Assembly: GCA_019694315.1 (NCBI GenBank)
Contig: JAIBCE010000049.1
Coordinates: 1-32,371, forward strand
Origin: Sandaracinaceae bacterium
GTDB lineage: Bacteria; Myxococcota_A; Polyangia; Polyangiales; Sandaracinaceae
Direction: 5' to 3'
DNA length: 32,371 bases
Shown: piece after piece, positions 1 through 7,718 of the stretch
How the letters are laid out: every line of letters begins with the position of its first letter
Position numbering within the stretch: position 1 is the first letter of the stretch
The notes under the pieces: model-generated
Databases searched by the model: none
Told to the model about the DNA's origin: nothing
What the model saw: the letters and a program-made list of their open reading frames with translations, nothing else
Translations under genes and position numbers: made by a program

Positions 1-36
1 AACAATCGACCGATGCCCCTGGGGACGCCACGCGGC

Positions 37-55
37 GGGGTTGCGCAGCAACCCC
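37..55. terminator. Hairpin, possible terminator
   Basis: Perfect 8-bp stem GGGGTTGC/GCAACCCC with a GCA loop. It lies in the non-coding stretch beyond the 3' end of the regulator gene at 162. There is no T-tract, so intrinsic termination is uncertain. It could serve a gene lying left of the window. Confidence 0.4.
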
Positions 56-105
56 AGGAGCGCGCGAGAAAGCGAGGCTTGGGGAGCGTCGAGCAGGGGG
101 GAATG

Positions 106-128
106 GGGGGGAGTTGCCGACTCCCCCC
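106..128 (-). terminator. G/C hairpin downstream of the regulator gene
   Basis: A 9-bp stem (positions 106-114 pair with 120-128) with a five-base loop, about 34 nt past the stop codon of the minus-strand regulator. The stem is strong but no U-run follows. It is a plausible terminator or 3'-end stabiliser. Apart from this and the 37-55 hairpin, I see nothing in bases 1-161. Confidence 0.45.
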
Positions 129-161
129 GACCGCGCCGGAGGCGCGGGAAATACGGAGAGC

Positions 162-3100
162 TCATCGGCGAGGGCGTCCGCGCTTGGCGGGCGTGGACGA
201 GGGGTGCTCGGCGAGGAAGCGATGGAGGGTCGCGCGGCTCACGCCGAGCGCGCGTGCTGCGCGCGTGCGGTTGCCGTCTTCGTCGCGCAGGGCCTCGGCC
301 ACGCGTCGCGCGGTGAGTTCGGTGCGCGCGCGAGCGGGCTCGCGGATGGTCGTGAGGCCCAGATCCTCGGGCTCGAGCGTGTCGGAGGCCGCGACGGCCG
401 CGCCGCGGCGTAGCGCCTGCTCGAGCTCGCGCACGTTGCCCGGAAAGGGGTGAGCGAGGAGCGCAGCGAGCGCGCGTCGAGAGAGCTTGCGGCGTGGGGG
501 CGCGAGGGCATCGAGGATGGCGCGGGCCAGGAGCGGGAGATCACCTCGTCGCTCGCGAAGCGGAGGCAGCGTGATCGTGACGCCCGCGAGGCGGAAGTAG
601 AGATCACGACGAAAGCGACCGTGCTCGATCTCGTCGGGGAGGTGTCGGTGCGTGGCCGTCACGATCCGCACGTCGATGGGGATCGTGCTCCGCCCGCCCA
701 CGGGCCGGATCTCCTTCTCCTGCAAGGCGCGGAGGAGCCGCACCTGCATCGCGGGCGGCATCTCGCCCACCTCGTCGAGGAACACGGTGCCGCCGCTCGC
801 GCTCTTGAGCAGACCGGCATGATCGCGGGTGGCGCCGGTGAAGGCGCCGCGCACGTGACCGAAGAGCTCGCTCTCGAGCAGGGCCTCGGGCAGCGCGCCG
901 CAGTTGATCGCGAGGAAGGGGCCGCGTCGACGGGGGCTCTCGTCGTGGACCAGGCGCGCGAAGAGCTCCTTGCCGGTACCGGACTCGCCCTCGATGCACA
1001 CCGACAGATCCGAGCGCGCGACCTTGCGGGCCAGCTCGATCGCGGCGCGGATCGGTGGCGCGTCTCCGATGATCCCTCCGGGAGCGTCGCCTCGCTCGGG
1101 CGCCTTCTGCGTGGCCAAGAGGGCCGCCATGCGATCGGCCTCGACGAGGTGGGCGCTCGCGCGCTCCTCGGCCTCGGCGCGGAGCGACTCCGCCTCGCGC
1201 AGGCGCGCATCGCTCGCGCGATGGAGGCGCGCGTTCTCGAGCGATAGGCCGATCACGTCGGCGAAGCCCTGCGCGATCTCGGCCACGCTCGCGTCGAAGC
1301 GCCCGCGCTCGAAGCGATGATCGAGGTAGAGCGCGCCCACGACGCCCGAGGGAGAGCGGACCGGAACGCACACGATCGAGCGCAGGCCGAGGTCGAGGAT
1401 GGAGCGCGAGCCCGCGAGGGCCGGATCCTCGGTCGCGCTCGCGGTCACGAGCGGCTCGTTCGAGCCGAGCACGCGATCGGCCACCGAGCGGCTCAGGCGA
1501 AAGCGCGGCTGCTTGATCGTGTCGCGATCGAGGTTGCGCGCGACGGCGACCTCGGCGCGCTTGCCGCCCACGGCGAGCAAGAGGAAGCCACGCTCCGCCG
1601 AGGTGGCCGTGATCGCCTCGTCGAGCGCGGCCTCGAGCAAGCGAGCCTCGTCGTTCTCGAGCAGCGTGCGGCGAACGAGCGATACGAGTCGCGCGCCGAT
1701 GGGCCCGAGGCCACGCTCGGGGATCGTGCTGGGAGGCGCCTCGTCGCGCGTCGTCGCGCGCCCTGCGGCGCCGAGGGCCTCGGTCCAGCGGCGCACGAAG
1801 CGTTCGCGCAGGCCCGCCGGCGTACGCGTCGCGAGCTCGCCGAGGCGTCGGCGGAACGCGAGCTCGTGGGCCTCTGCTGCGCCCGTGCCCAGCGTTGCGT
1901 GCGCGCGTACGAGGAGGATCGAGGCGCGCAGCTCCGCTTCGGCCTGGTGATCGCGGCGCGCGCGATCGAGGGCGGTCTCGGCCAGGAGCGAGGCATCGCC
2001 CGCTTGGGAGGCGGCGAGCGCGATCGAGGCGCGGAGCACCGCTGCGCGTGCGACGAGCCCTGCGTCCTCGAGCGCGTCGTCGTTCGCGTCGAACGTCACG
2101 TCGCGTGCCCCTCGCGCGACGTCGATCTCCGCCACGAGCAGGCGTGCCTCGAGCTCTTGCCGCTTGGCGCCGAGCGTCGCGAACGTGCTCCTCGCCTCGC
2201 GCGCACCTTCGAGCGCGAGCTCGTGCTGGCCACGCTCCTTCGCGAGCTCGGCGCGCACGAGGGCGACCTGCGCTCGGACCAAGGCTGCGCCGACGCGCTC
2301 GGCGACGCGCTCGGCGCGCGCGAGGATCTCCAGCGCCTCCTCGTCGGCGCGCAGGGTCTGGTGCAGTCCACCGAGGTTCACGAGCGTGGTGGCGAGCGAG
2401 GCGTCTCGACCGAGGCGCTCGGCGAGCGTCGCGGCGCGCTCGTAGCTCGCGATCGCTCGGGCCGCGTCGCCGAGGAGGTGGTGCGCGGTCGCGACGTTGG
2501 TGACGTAGGGGGGAAGGGCGCTCACGTCGCCCGCCGCCTCGGCGTGCGCGAGGGCTGCCTCGTGGTGCGCGATCGCGCGTGTCGGCTCGCCCGAGAGGCC
2601 CGCGATCGCGCCCAGGCGCGCCTCGACCAGCGCGAGCAGGCCGCGGTCACCCTCGGCGAGACTCTTCGCGCCCTCGGCGATGCGCCGCGCCTCGAGCGGC
2701 GCGCCGCCCGCGAGCGCGAGGTCCGCTGCGACGTTCTCGATCCGCACGGCCGACACGCGATCGAGGCCCTCGAGCGCACGCGCACTGGACACGAAGGTCC
2801 ACGCGTCCTCGAAGCGCCCGCGCCCGTAGGCCGAGGTCGCGGCCACGACGAGCGCGAGCGCGCGGGCCTCGAGCGTCGCGCCTCGGTCGAGCACCACGCT
2901 GCGCGCCTCCTCGAGCGCAGCGTCGAGGGAGCCGGTGCGCTCGAGCCAGCGGGCGCGTTGCGCACGATCGAGCGTCGTGCGCGAGGCGGGCGCGATCGTC
3001 TCGAGGCTGGCGATCGCCTCGGGCAGGGCCGACGTTCTCGAGAGCGCCCACGCGCGGAGGCGCGCGACCTCGTCTCCACGATCGGAGGCCGAGAGCTCCT

Positions 3101-4490
3101 CGAGCACCGCGCGAGGGGCGTCGCGCGTGCGGGCCTCTCGCGCGCGCTCGAGACGCAGAGACGGCGTGCGCCCGCGCGCCGGCCGTGCGCGAGGGGTGTC
3201 GCTGCGCGCGCGGTCGAGGGCCTCGGAGAGGGCGGATGGGCCGCGTCGATCGAGGTGGTCGACCAGCGTGTGCGCGGCCCCGCGCCTCGCTCCGGTCGCC
3301 TCGAGCACGCGGGCGCGGTCCTCGCGAGAGAGCTCGAGGCCACACGCGGCGAGCGCGCGCTCGAGCTCGCGCTCGTCGAGGGGAGGAACGTCGATGCGCG
3401 TCGGCGCGAAGGGCGCGAGCGCGGCCTCGATCGACGCGTCCGGCCCGACCACCACGAGGCAACCGCGGCCCGAGGCCCGGTGAGTGCGTGCCGCGATCGA
3501 CAGATCCGCGCGGAGATCGGCGCTCGCCTCGTCGGCGCCATCGACGATCCACACGATTCCGCGCTCGATCGCGCTGCGCACGGCGCGTTCGACGAGGCGA
3601 TCCCGATCCTCGGTGAGGGGCGTCCCGAGCAGTGGCGCCGTGGAGGCGAGGCCTCCGAGGAGCGCGCGCGCGCCCACGGCCGCGAGCTCGTGGCGCGCGG
3701 GCTCCTGGCGCGTGGGCTCTGCGTGCAAGCGAGCCGAGAGGGACCGGCCGAGCAAGCGCTCCACGAGGTGCGTCCGTCCCGCGCGCGGTGCGAGCGCGAC
3801 CAGCACGATCGCCCCGGCGTCTTCCGCGATCGCTCGCTCGATCGACGCGAGGCTCGGCGCGAGCGGATCGCCTGTGCTCTCCCGAGCGCGCTCGCTTGCC
3901 CGCGGCAGCGTACCGAGCGCGGCGAGGGCCGATTCGAACGAAGGCGGCCGATCGTCGGGGCGCGTCGCCGTGCACGCCGCGAGCAGCGCGTCGAGCGACC
4001 CATCGAGGCCGCCCAGCCCCGCCTCCACGAGCGTGCGGCCGAAGGCGAAGAGCTCCGAGCGAGCGCTCGTCGGCGCTCCCTCGAGCAGCTCGGGCGCGAG
4101 GAAGCCCGCGGTCCCGCCGCGCGCCGTCGTGCCGAGCGGGCTGACGAGCCCGAGGTCGAGCAGGCGCACGCGATCGTCGTCGTCGACCAGCACGTGGCTC
4201 GGCTTGAGGTCTCCGTGCGCGAGACCGAGCTCGTGGAGCGCGAGCAGGCTGCGCAGGAGCGCGACCGACAGAGCACGCGCGCGTTCCGCGCTCGGGCGAG
4301 CGAGGCGATCGATCGCGCGACCGGGCACGTCCTCGAGCGCGACGCTCAGCCCTTCGCCGTCCTGCCATGCCCCCGAGACGCCGCGCGTCCGCGGGCCGAG
4401 CGCGAGGAGCGTGCGTGTCTCGCGTGCGAGGGCCTCGATCGCGTGCGCCTCGGTCGCGCGCTTGAGCACGACATCGGGCCCGCCGAGCAC
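162..4490 (-). CDS. Ser/Thr kinase-like, AAA, TPR, GAF, sigma54-activator hybrid regulator
   Basis: A giant cytoplasmic regulator of 1442 residues counted from the first canonical (GTG) start. Domain order: a protein-kinase-like domain (about 1-195), an AAA/STAND-like ATPase (about 210-400), a long helical TPR-type region (about 430-880), a GAF domain (about 930-1085), a sigma54-interacting AAA+ domain (about 1130-1340) and a Fis-type HTH at the C-terminus. Visible motifs are the VAIK-like lysine K10, HGDLKPSH (92-99), DLG (112-114) and APE (132-134). The AAA+ part has Walker A GESGTGKE (about 1168), GAFTGA (about 1214) and Walker B FLDEVGEM. The kinase catalytic loop is atypical: HRD is HGD and the metal-binding Asn is His. 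The first ATPase has Arg in place of the P-loop Lys (APRAGRTH). The family activates sigma54 promoters, and one lies in the divergent intergenic region. The true start is probably further upstream (see 4491-4571). The signal sensed is unknown. Confidence 0.93.
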   Translation of the reverse strand: MLGGPDVVLKRATEAHAIEALARETRTLLALGPRTRGVSGAWQDGEGLSVALEDVPGRAIDRLARPSAERARALSVALLRSLLALHELGLAHGDLKPSHVLVDDDDRVRLLDLGLVSPLGTTARGGTAGFLAPELLEGAPTSARSELFAFGRTLVEAGLGGLDGSLDALLAACTATRPDDRPPSFESALAALGTLPRASERARESTGDPLAPSLASIERAIAEDAGAIVLVALAPRAGRTHLVERLLGRSLSARLHAEPTRQEPARHELAAVGARALLGGLASTAPLLGTPLTEDRDRLVERAVRSAIERGIVWIVDGADEASADLRADLSIAARTHRASGRGCLVVVGPDASIEAALAPFAPTRIDVPPLDERELERALAACGLELSREDRARVLEATGARRGAAHTLVDHLDRRGPSALSEALDRARSDTPRARPARGRTPSLRLERAREARTRDAPRAVLEELSASDRGDEVARLRAWALSRTSALPEAIASLETIAPASRTTLDRAQRARWLERTGSLDAALEEARSVVLDRGATLEARALALVVAATSAYGRGRFEDAWTFVSSARALEGLDRVSAVRIENVAADLALAGGAPLEARRIAEGAKSLAEGDRGLLALVEARLGAIAGLSGEPTRAIAHHEAALAHAEAAGDVSALPPYVTNVATAHHLLGDAARAIASYERAATLAERLGRDASLATTLVNLGGLHQTLRADEEALEILARAERVAERVGAALVRAQVALVRAELAKERGQHELALEGAREARSTFATLGAKRQELEARLLVAEIDVARGARDVTFDANDDALEDAGLVARAAVLRASIALAASQAGDASLLAETALDRARRDHQAEAELRASILLVRAHATLGTGAAEAHELAFRRRLGELATRTPAGLRERFVRRWTEALGAAGRATTRDEAPPSTIPERGLGPIGARLVSLVRRTLLENDEARLLEAALDEAITATSAERGFLLLAVGGKRAEVAVARNLDRDTIKQPRFRLSRSVADRVLGSNEPLVTASATEDPALAGSRSILDLGLRSIVCVPVRSPSGVVGALYLDHRFERGRFDASVAEIAQGFADVIGLSLENARLHRASDARLREAESLRAEAEERASAHLVEADRMAALLATQKAPERGDAPGGIIGDAPPIRAAIELARKVARSDLSVCIEGESGTGKELFARLVHDESPRRRGPFLAINCGALPEALLESELFGHVRGAFTGATRDHAGLLKSASGGTVFLDEVGEMPPAMQVRLLRALQEKEIRPVGGRSTIPIDVRIVTATHRHLPDEIEHGRFRRDLYFRLAGVTITLPPLRERRGDLPLLARAILDALAPPRRKLSRRALAALLAHPFPGNVRELEQALRRGAAVAASDTLEPEDLGLTTIREPARARTELTARRVAEALRDEDGNRTRAARALGVSRATLHRFLAEHPSSTPAKRGRPRR

Positions 4491-4571
4491 GTCGTGTGCG
4501 CGTGCGACGCCGGGACCGAGCGTCTCGAACGAGACCCAGCGTCGTGATCCGAACGTGCCCTGCGTGACCAG
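4491..4571 (-). other. In-frame upstream extension encoding the kinase N-lobe
   Basis: The kinase reading frame stays open above the GTG at 4490 to a stop at 4593-4595. It encodes SFETLGPGVARAHDVLGGP running into VVLK, which matches the beta1-beta2 (glycine-loop) region of a kinase N-lobe. No ATG, GTG or TTG is available in this stretch. A CTG at 4571-4569 is preceded by GGGAG (4582-4578) with a 6-nt spacer, so a non-canonical CTG start is plausible and would add 27 residues. The GTG at 4490 has no Shine-Dalgarno sequence. A sequencing error or frameshift is the alternative. Confidence 0.55.
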
Positions 4572-4603
4572 CGTGTGCTCCCGCGAACTGTCTCAGTGCG
4601 ACG

Positions 4604-4632
4604 ATACTAAATGTCGCGCGACAATTACACTG
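4604..4632 (-). promoter_or_regulatory. Probable sigma70-type promoter of the regulator gene
   Basis: On the minus strand, TAGTAT (4609-4604) is a good -10 box in a locally AT-rich patch. The hexamer 17 bp upstream, CAGTGT (4632-4627), is a poor -35. The 12-bp palindrome at 4612-4623 lies in the spacer between them, a position suited to autorepression. A transcript from here would have a short leader carrying GGGAG before the CTG at 4571. Confidence 0.4.
4612..4623. promoter_or_regulatory. Palindrome, candidate binding site of the divergent activator
   Basis: Perfect 12-bp palindrome TGTCGCGCGACA, extended imperfectly by AA/TT on both sides (4609-4626). It is centred about 50 bp upstream of the -24 element of the sigma54 promoter, a distance usual for enhancer sites of Fis-HTH activators. 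The flanks carry a repeated ACTGTCT (4587-4593 and 4629-4635), 42 bp apart, and an inverted repeat ACTG-TCT-CAGT (4587-4597). Confidence 0.5.
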
Positions 4633-4664
4633 TCTGGATCCTGGGAGAACCGTGGGATCTCGCG

Positions 4665-4679
4665 TGGCATCGACCTTGC
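4665..4679 (+). promoter_or_regulatory. Sigma54 (-24/-12) promoter
   Basis: TGGCAT-CGACC-TTGC matches the sigma54 consensus TGGCAC-N5-TTGC at all but one base. The invariant GG (4666-4667) and GC (4678-4679) have exactly the required 10-bp spacing. Transcription would start near 4690, about 23 nt before the lipoprotein ATG. The adjacent divergent gene encodes a sigma54 activator, which supports function. Confidence 0.75.
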
Positions 4680-4713
4680 GGGAGGTGAGGCCATCCCCTC
4701 ATCGGAGGTTCCC

Positions 4714-5760
4714 ATGCGTCTCGGCTCTCTCTTCCTCGTCACCGCTTCGCTCCTCGGGCTCGCTGGCTGTCAGAACGAGCCGCTCGGTCGTTCGGCCTAC
4801 GCGGTCACCGCGTGCACCGACGACGACCTCTGCGCCGCGGGCGCGAGCTGCGTCGAGGGGCACTGCCTCGAGGCGTGCGCTGCGGACGCCGAGTGCCCCG
4901 CGGGCGCGGTCTGCGTCGATGGAACCTGCTGGGCCGGTCGTGGTGCGGGCTGCATGAGCGACGCGGACTGCGATCCCGCCTCGGTGTGTGCCGCGGGCAC
5001 GTGCGCGGTGCTGCCGGCCTCGATCGACTGCGCGGCCGACAGCGAGTGCCCGATGGGCTCGGTCTGCGACGCCGGCACGTGCCGCGTCGCGGTGGGTTGC
5101 TCGCCGGTGGCCGAGTCCTGCGGCGACGGGATCGACGACGACTGCGACGGCGCGGTGGACGAGTCGTGCGGAGGCTCGTGCGCCACCGATTCGGACTGCG
5201 CGATGGGCCAGGCGTGCGCGATGGGCACGTGCGTGACGACGGATCCGACGAGCTGCTCGTCGGACTCGGCGTGCGCAGCAGGTGAGGTCTGCGTGATGGG
5301 CACCTGCGTGCACGACCCCGTCTGCGACATGACCGAGGTCTGCGGCAACGGCCTCGACGACGACTGCAACGGCGCGGTGGACGATGGTTGCGGCGCGGCG
5401 TGCATGACGGACTCGGACTGCGCGGCCGGTGAGGCGTGCATCGCCGGCCTGTGCGGCACGGCCCCCACGGCGTGCATGGCGGACTCGGACTGCGCGGCCG
5501 GTGAGGCGTGCGTGGACAACCTCTGCGTCGCGGGTCCGCTCGGCTGCATGACGAACGCGGACTGCGCCGCGGGTCAGCTCTGCGTCGCGAACGTGTGTAC
5601 CGGGGGTGACCCGACGTGCCGCGCCGAGATCTGCGGCAACGGTGTGGACGACGACTGCGACGGCGTCGTGGACGACGGCTGCGATCCCGCGGCGTGCGCG
5701 AGCGACGCCGACTGCGCGATGGGCCAGGTCTGTGTGATGGGCGCCTGCACCGCGGCCTGA
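4714..5760 (+). CDS. Cysteine-rich lipoprotein with MopE-type metal-binding motifs
   Basis: 348 residues. The start is set by GGAGG at 4704-4708, 5 nt before ATG, and by a lipoprotein signal peptide ending LAG-C19. Residue +2 is Gln, so outer-membrane sorting is likely. The mature protein is almost entirely modular. It has ten 18-residue units of pattern C-x5-C-x5-C-x4-C (for example CATDSDCAMGQACAMGTC) and three 17-residue units such as CGNGLDDDCNGAVDDGC. The latter resemble the putative metal-binding motif of MopE-like proteins (Pfam Cu-binding_MopE). Two adjacent modules share a 31-bp exact DNA repeat, a sign of expansion by duplication. The gene lies under the sigma54 promoter and probably forms an operon with the paralogous gene at 5869. 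The function is unknown; a surface-exposed, disulfide-stapled, Ca- or Cu-binding protein is an inference. Confidence 0.9.
   Translation: MRLGSLFLVTASLLGLAGCQNEPLGRSAYAVTACTDDDLCAAGASCVEGHCLEACAADAECPAGAVCVDGTCWAGRGAGCMSDADCDPASVCAAGTCAVLPASIDCAADSECPMGSVCDAGTCRVAVGCSPVAESCGDGIDDDCDGAVDESCGGSCATDSDCAMGQACAMGTCVTTDPTSCSSDSACAAGEVCVMGTCVHDPVCDMTEVCGNGLDDDCNGAVDDGCGAACMTDSDCAAGEACIAGLCGTAPTACMADSDCAAGEACVDNLCVAGPLGCMTNADCAAGQLCVANVCTGGDPTCRAEICGNGVDDDCDGVVDDGCDPAACASDADCAMGQVCVMGACTAA
5409..5439 (+). repeat. 31-bp direct repeat, copy 1 (internal to lipoprotein gene)
   Basis: Identical to 5481-5511, with a 72-bp period equal to 24 codons. It encodes the DSDCAAGEAC core of adjacent cysteine modules, which points to recent module duplication. 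Confidence 0.85.
5481..5511 (+). repeat. 31-bp direct repeat, copy 2 (internal to lipoprotein gene)
   Basis: Second copy of the repeat at 5409-5439, in the same reading frame. Confidence 0.85.
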
Positions 5761-5868
5761 GCGGCCCGCGCCTGCACGCGGCCGAGCAGCGTGCGCACGA
5801 ACGAGCGTTCTCCGTTCCACTTCCTCCTGCGACACTCCGAGACACCCATGCCGAGCTGGAACCGACCG

Positions 5869-6891
5869 ATGCCAACCCGAACGCGTCTCGCGCGCCGGCT
5901 CTTCGACTCGCTCGCGGCCTGCTCGCTCGTGTGGGTGCTCTCGGGGTGCATCGCCACGCCGATCCCCGATCCTCCGTCGCTCGACGTGACGCGCATGTCC
6001 CTCCGCGCCTCTGGCGACGGCGTCGTTCGCCTCGCCGGCACCGTGGGCGCGGTGCGTCCCGGTGGGCGCGCGCTGCGCGTGACGAACCCGACCGATCCCG
6101 CGACGCCCTCGCGCGCCACGGTGCTCGCTGCCGCCGACGGCTCGTTCGGCGTGAGCCTGCTCGGCGCCCCGACCGACACGCTCTACGTGGAGGGCATCGG
6201 CACCACCGACGACTTCGAGATCGCGGTGCGCCGCGAGGGTGGCCGCGTCGTCGCCGCCGACCCCGGCGGTGATCGCGACATGGACGGCTCACCGGACGCG
6301 ATCGACTGCGCGCCCGACGATCCGATGCTCGTGGGCGCCCGCTGCGGCCTGACCGCGTGCACGACCGCGATGGAGTGCGCCGCCGGTCAGGAGTGCGTGG
6401 ACGGCGCCTGCATCGCCTCGATGTGCATGCGCGCCGAGATCTGCGGCAACGGCCTCGACGACGACTGCGACGGGCTCGCCGACGGTGGCTGCAGCGCGCC
6501 GTGCATGACCTCGCTCGACTGCGTCGCGGGTGAGAGCTGCGTGATGAACGAGTGCACCGCGACGGCGTGCACGCTCGACGGTGACTGCGGCGCGATGGAG
6601 CGCTGCGCGATGGGCATCTGTGTCGCCGCGAGCTGCACGACCGATGGCGAGTGCGCGATCGGGGAGGAGTGTCAGGCCGGCGCCTGCGTGCCCGCCGCGT
6701 GCATGACCGACGCGGACTGCAGCGCCGAGCTCGTGTGCCAGAGCAACGCCTGCGCGGCGCCGAGCTGCACGACGGACGCCGACTGTGCATCCTCGTATCG
6801 CTGCGCGATGGGCAGCTGCGTGCTCGCGACGTGCGCGAGCGATGGAGACTGCGCGATGGGCCAGGCCTGCGTGATGGGCCTCTGCAGCTGA
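5869..6891 (+). CDS. Cysteine-rich lipoprotein, paralogue of the upstream gene
   Basis: 340 residues from the ATG at 5869. This start gives a compact signal peptide (RTRLARR n-region, then a hydrophobic stretch) ending LSG-C27. In-frame starts at 5848 (ATG) and 5791 (GTG) would lengthen the n-region, and none has a clear ribosome site. After the lipobox comes a roughly 100-residue beta-rich stretch without cysteines. Then come an Asp-rich DRDMDGSPDAIDC segment resembling calcium-binding thrombospondin-3-like loops, one MopE-type unit (CGNGLDDDCDGLADGGC) and seven C-x5-C-x5-C-x4-C modules. The last module is nearly the same as the last module of the upstream protein, which shows common origin. 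No promoter-like box is seen in the 108-bp gap, so it is probably co-transcribed from the sigma54 promoter. Function unknown. Confidence 0.87.
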   Translation: MPTRTRLARRLFDSLAACSLVWVLSGCIATPIPDPPSLDVTRMSLRASGDGVVRLAGTVGAVRPGGRALRVTNPTDPATPSRATVLAAADGSFGVSLLGAPTDTLYVEGIGTTDDFEIAVRREGGRVVAADPGGDRDMDGSPDAIDCAPDDPMLVGARCGLTACTTAMECAAGQECVDGACIASMCMRAEICGNGLDDDCDGLADGGCSAPCMTSLDCVAGESCVMNECTATACTLDGDCGAMERCAMGICVAASCTTDGECAIGEECQAGACVPAACMTDADCSAELVCQSNACAAPSCTTDADCASSYRCAMGSCVLATCASDGDCAMGQACVMGLCS

Positions 6892-6922
6892 CCGCCGCGA
6901 GCCACGGAGACCTCGGTCGCGC

Positions 6923-6928
6923 TATCGT
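6923..6928 (+). promoter_or_regulatory. -10 box for a leaderless transcript
   Basis: TATCGT lies 6 nt before the ATG at 6935, with no Shine-Dalgarno between. Transcription would begin at or next to the start codon. Confidence 0.5.
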
Positions 6929-6934
6929 GCGCGG

Positions 6935-7402
6935 ATGGCCGCACCGTTTCGCACCGCGATGGAGGCCGCGCAGGCCGCGCAGACCGTCCAGAGCTCCGAG
7001 GACAGGACCCACGCCGCGTTGGCGCACATCCTCGGGGCCATCGTCGGCCTCATGACGGCGGGTGTCCTCTTCCCCGTCGCCGCGCCGACGCTGGTGCTCG
7101 TCATCAACTCGAGCCGCAACCCGTTCGTGCTCTTCCACGTGAACCAGGCGGCGTGGTTCCAGGCGCTGCTCTCCGCGATCCAGGTCGTGTCGGCGATCGT
7201 CTTCTTCGTCCTCTACTTCGTGACGTGCGGCGTCGGCGTGATCCTGCTCGTGCCGCTCGTGCCGGTGTTCCTCGTGGGCTGGATGCTCTCGGTCCTCTTC
7301 CCGGCGTACCTCGCCTACCAGGCGTACAACGGGCAGTGGGCGATGTACCCCTACCTCGGGAAGTGGGTGCTCGATCAGGAGTCGCCGCTCGTCGTGGACT
7401 GA
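6935..7402 (+). CDS. DUF4870 family small membrane protein
   Basis: 155 residues. A hydrophilic N-terminus (about 1-25) is followed by hydrophobic segments at roughly 29-56, 76-98 and 99-127. The layout is that of the DUF4870 family: an AHILG-type opening, then NPFVLFHVNQAAWFQ, then a hairpin of membrane helices and a C-terminal GKW motif. The family has no established biochemical role. It follows the cysteine-rich lipoprotein genes but has its own probable leaderless promoter. Its last 28 bp overlap the 3' end of the convergent chorismate mutase gene. Confidence 0.85.
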   Translation: MAAPFRTAMEAAQAAQTVQSSEDRTHAALAHILGAIVGLMTAGVLFPVAAPTLVLVINSSRNPFVLFHVNQAAWFQALLSAIQVVSAIVFFVLYFVTCGVGVILLVPLVPVFLVGWMLSVLFPAYLAYQAYNGQWAMYPYLGKWVLDQESPLVVD

Positions 7403-7677
7403 GTTGCGACGAGCGCGCGGCTGTCCGCGAGGATCGCCTCGAGCACCGCGAGCACGAGCGCCTCGGGTACGCCCAGGCGGGCCGCCTCGGTCACGAGCGC
7501 AGCGCGCATCTCGGCCTCGCGCGCGGCATCGATGCGCGGCAGCGCGTGCGTGGCCTTGAGCACGCGCATCTCCTCGACGATCGCACGGCGTCTCGCGAGC
7601 AGGGCCACGATCGCGCGGTCGGTCTCGTCGATGCGTGCGCGGAGCGCGGCGAGGTGGTCCATCGGCGAGGACGACAT
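7375..7677 (-). CDS. Chorismate mutase, AroQ type
   Basis: A 100-residue stand-alone protein. It is predicted to convert chorismate to prephenate, the committed step of phenylalanine and tyrosine synthesis. The all-helical AroQ signature is visible: LRARIDETDRAIVALLARR, then LK and an Arg/Glu-rich third helix. This supplies the Arg and Lys residues that bind the diacid substrate in this family. The start at 7677 is chosen because the family begins just before LxxLRxxID. Met at 7662 is an alternative. Upstream frame extension is Arg/Pro-rich shadow sequence. It is divergent from the gene at 7719 with a 41-bp gap. No other aromatic-pathway gene is nearby. Confidence 0.82.
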   Translation of the reverse strand: MSSSPMDHLAALRARIDETDRAIVALLARRRAIVEEMRVLKATHALPRIDAAREAEMRAALVTEAARLGVPEALVLAVLEAILADSRALVATQSTTSGDS

Positions 7678-7706
7678 GGTCCGCGCCTTACCACGCAGGG
7701 CTGCGA

Positions 7707-7712
7707 TAGACT
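7707..7712 (+). promoter_or_regulatory. -10 box for a leaderless transcript
   Basis: TAGACT lies 6 nt before the GTG at 7719. The opposing gene has a weaker TAAGGC (7690-7685), 7 nt from its ATG. Both promoters therefore share a 41-bp gap, and their -35 regions would fall at or inside the opposite gene's start. Confidence 0.45.
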
Positions 7713-7718
7713 CGCGGC

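Noticed and set aside
13..453. Forward frames at the left edge
   Set aside because: Arg/Ser/Gly-rich, mostly antisense to the HTH end of the regulator; no start signal or domain.
1317..4547. 1076-codon forward open frame opposite the regulator gene
   Set aside because: Arg/Glu/Ala-rich low-complexity translation with no domain; it is antisense to a gene with clear kinase, GAF and AAA+ motifs. Typical GC-bias shadow.
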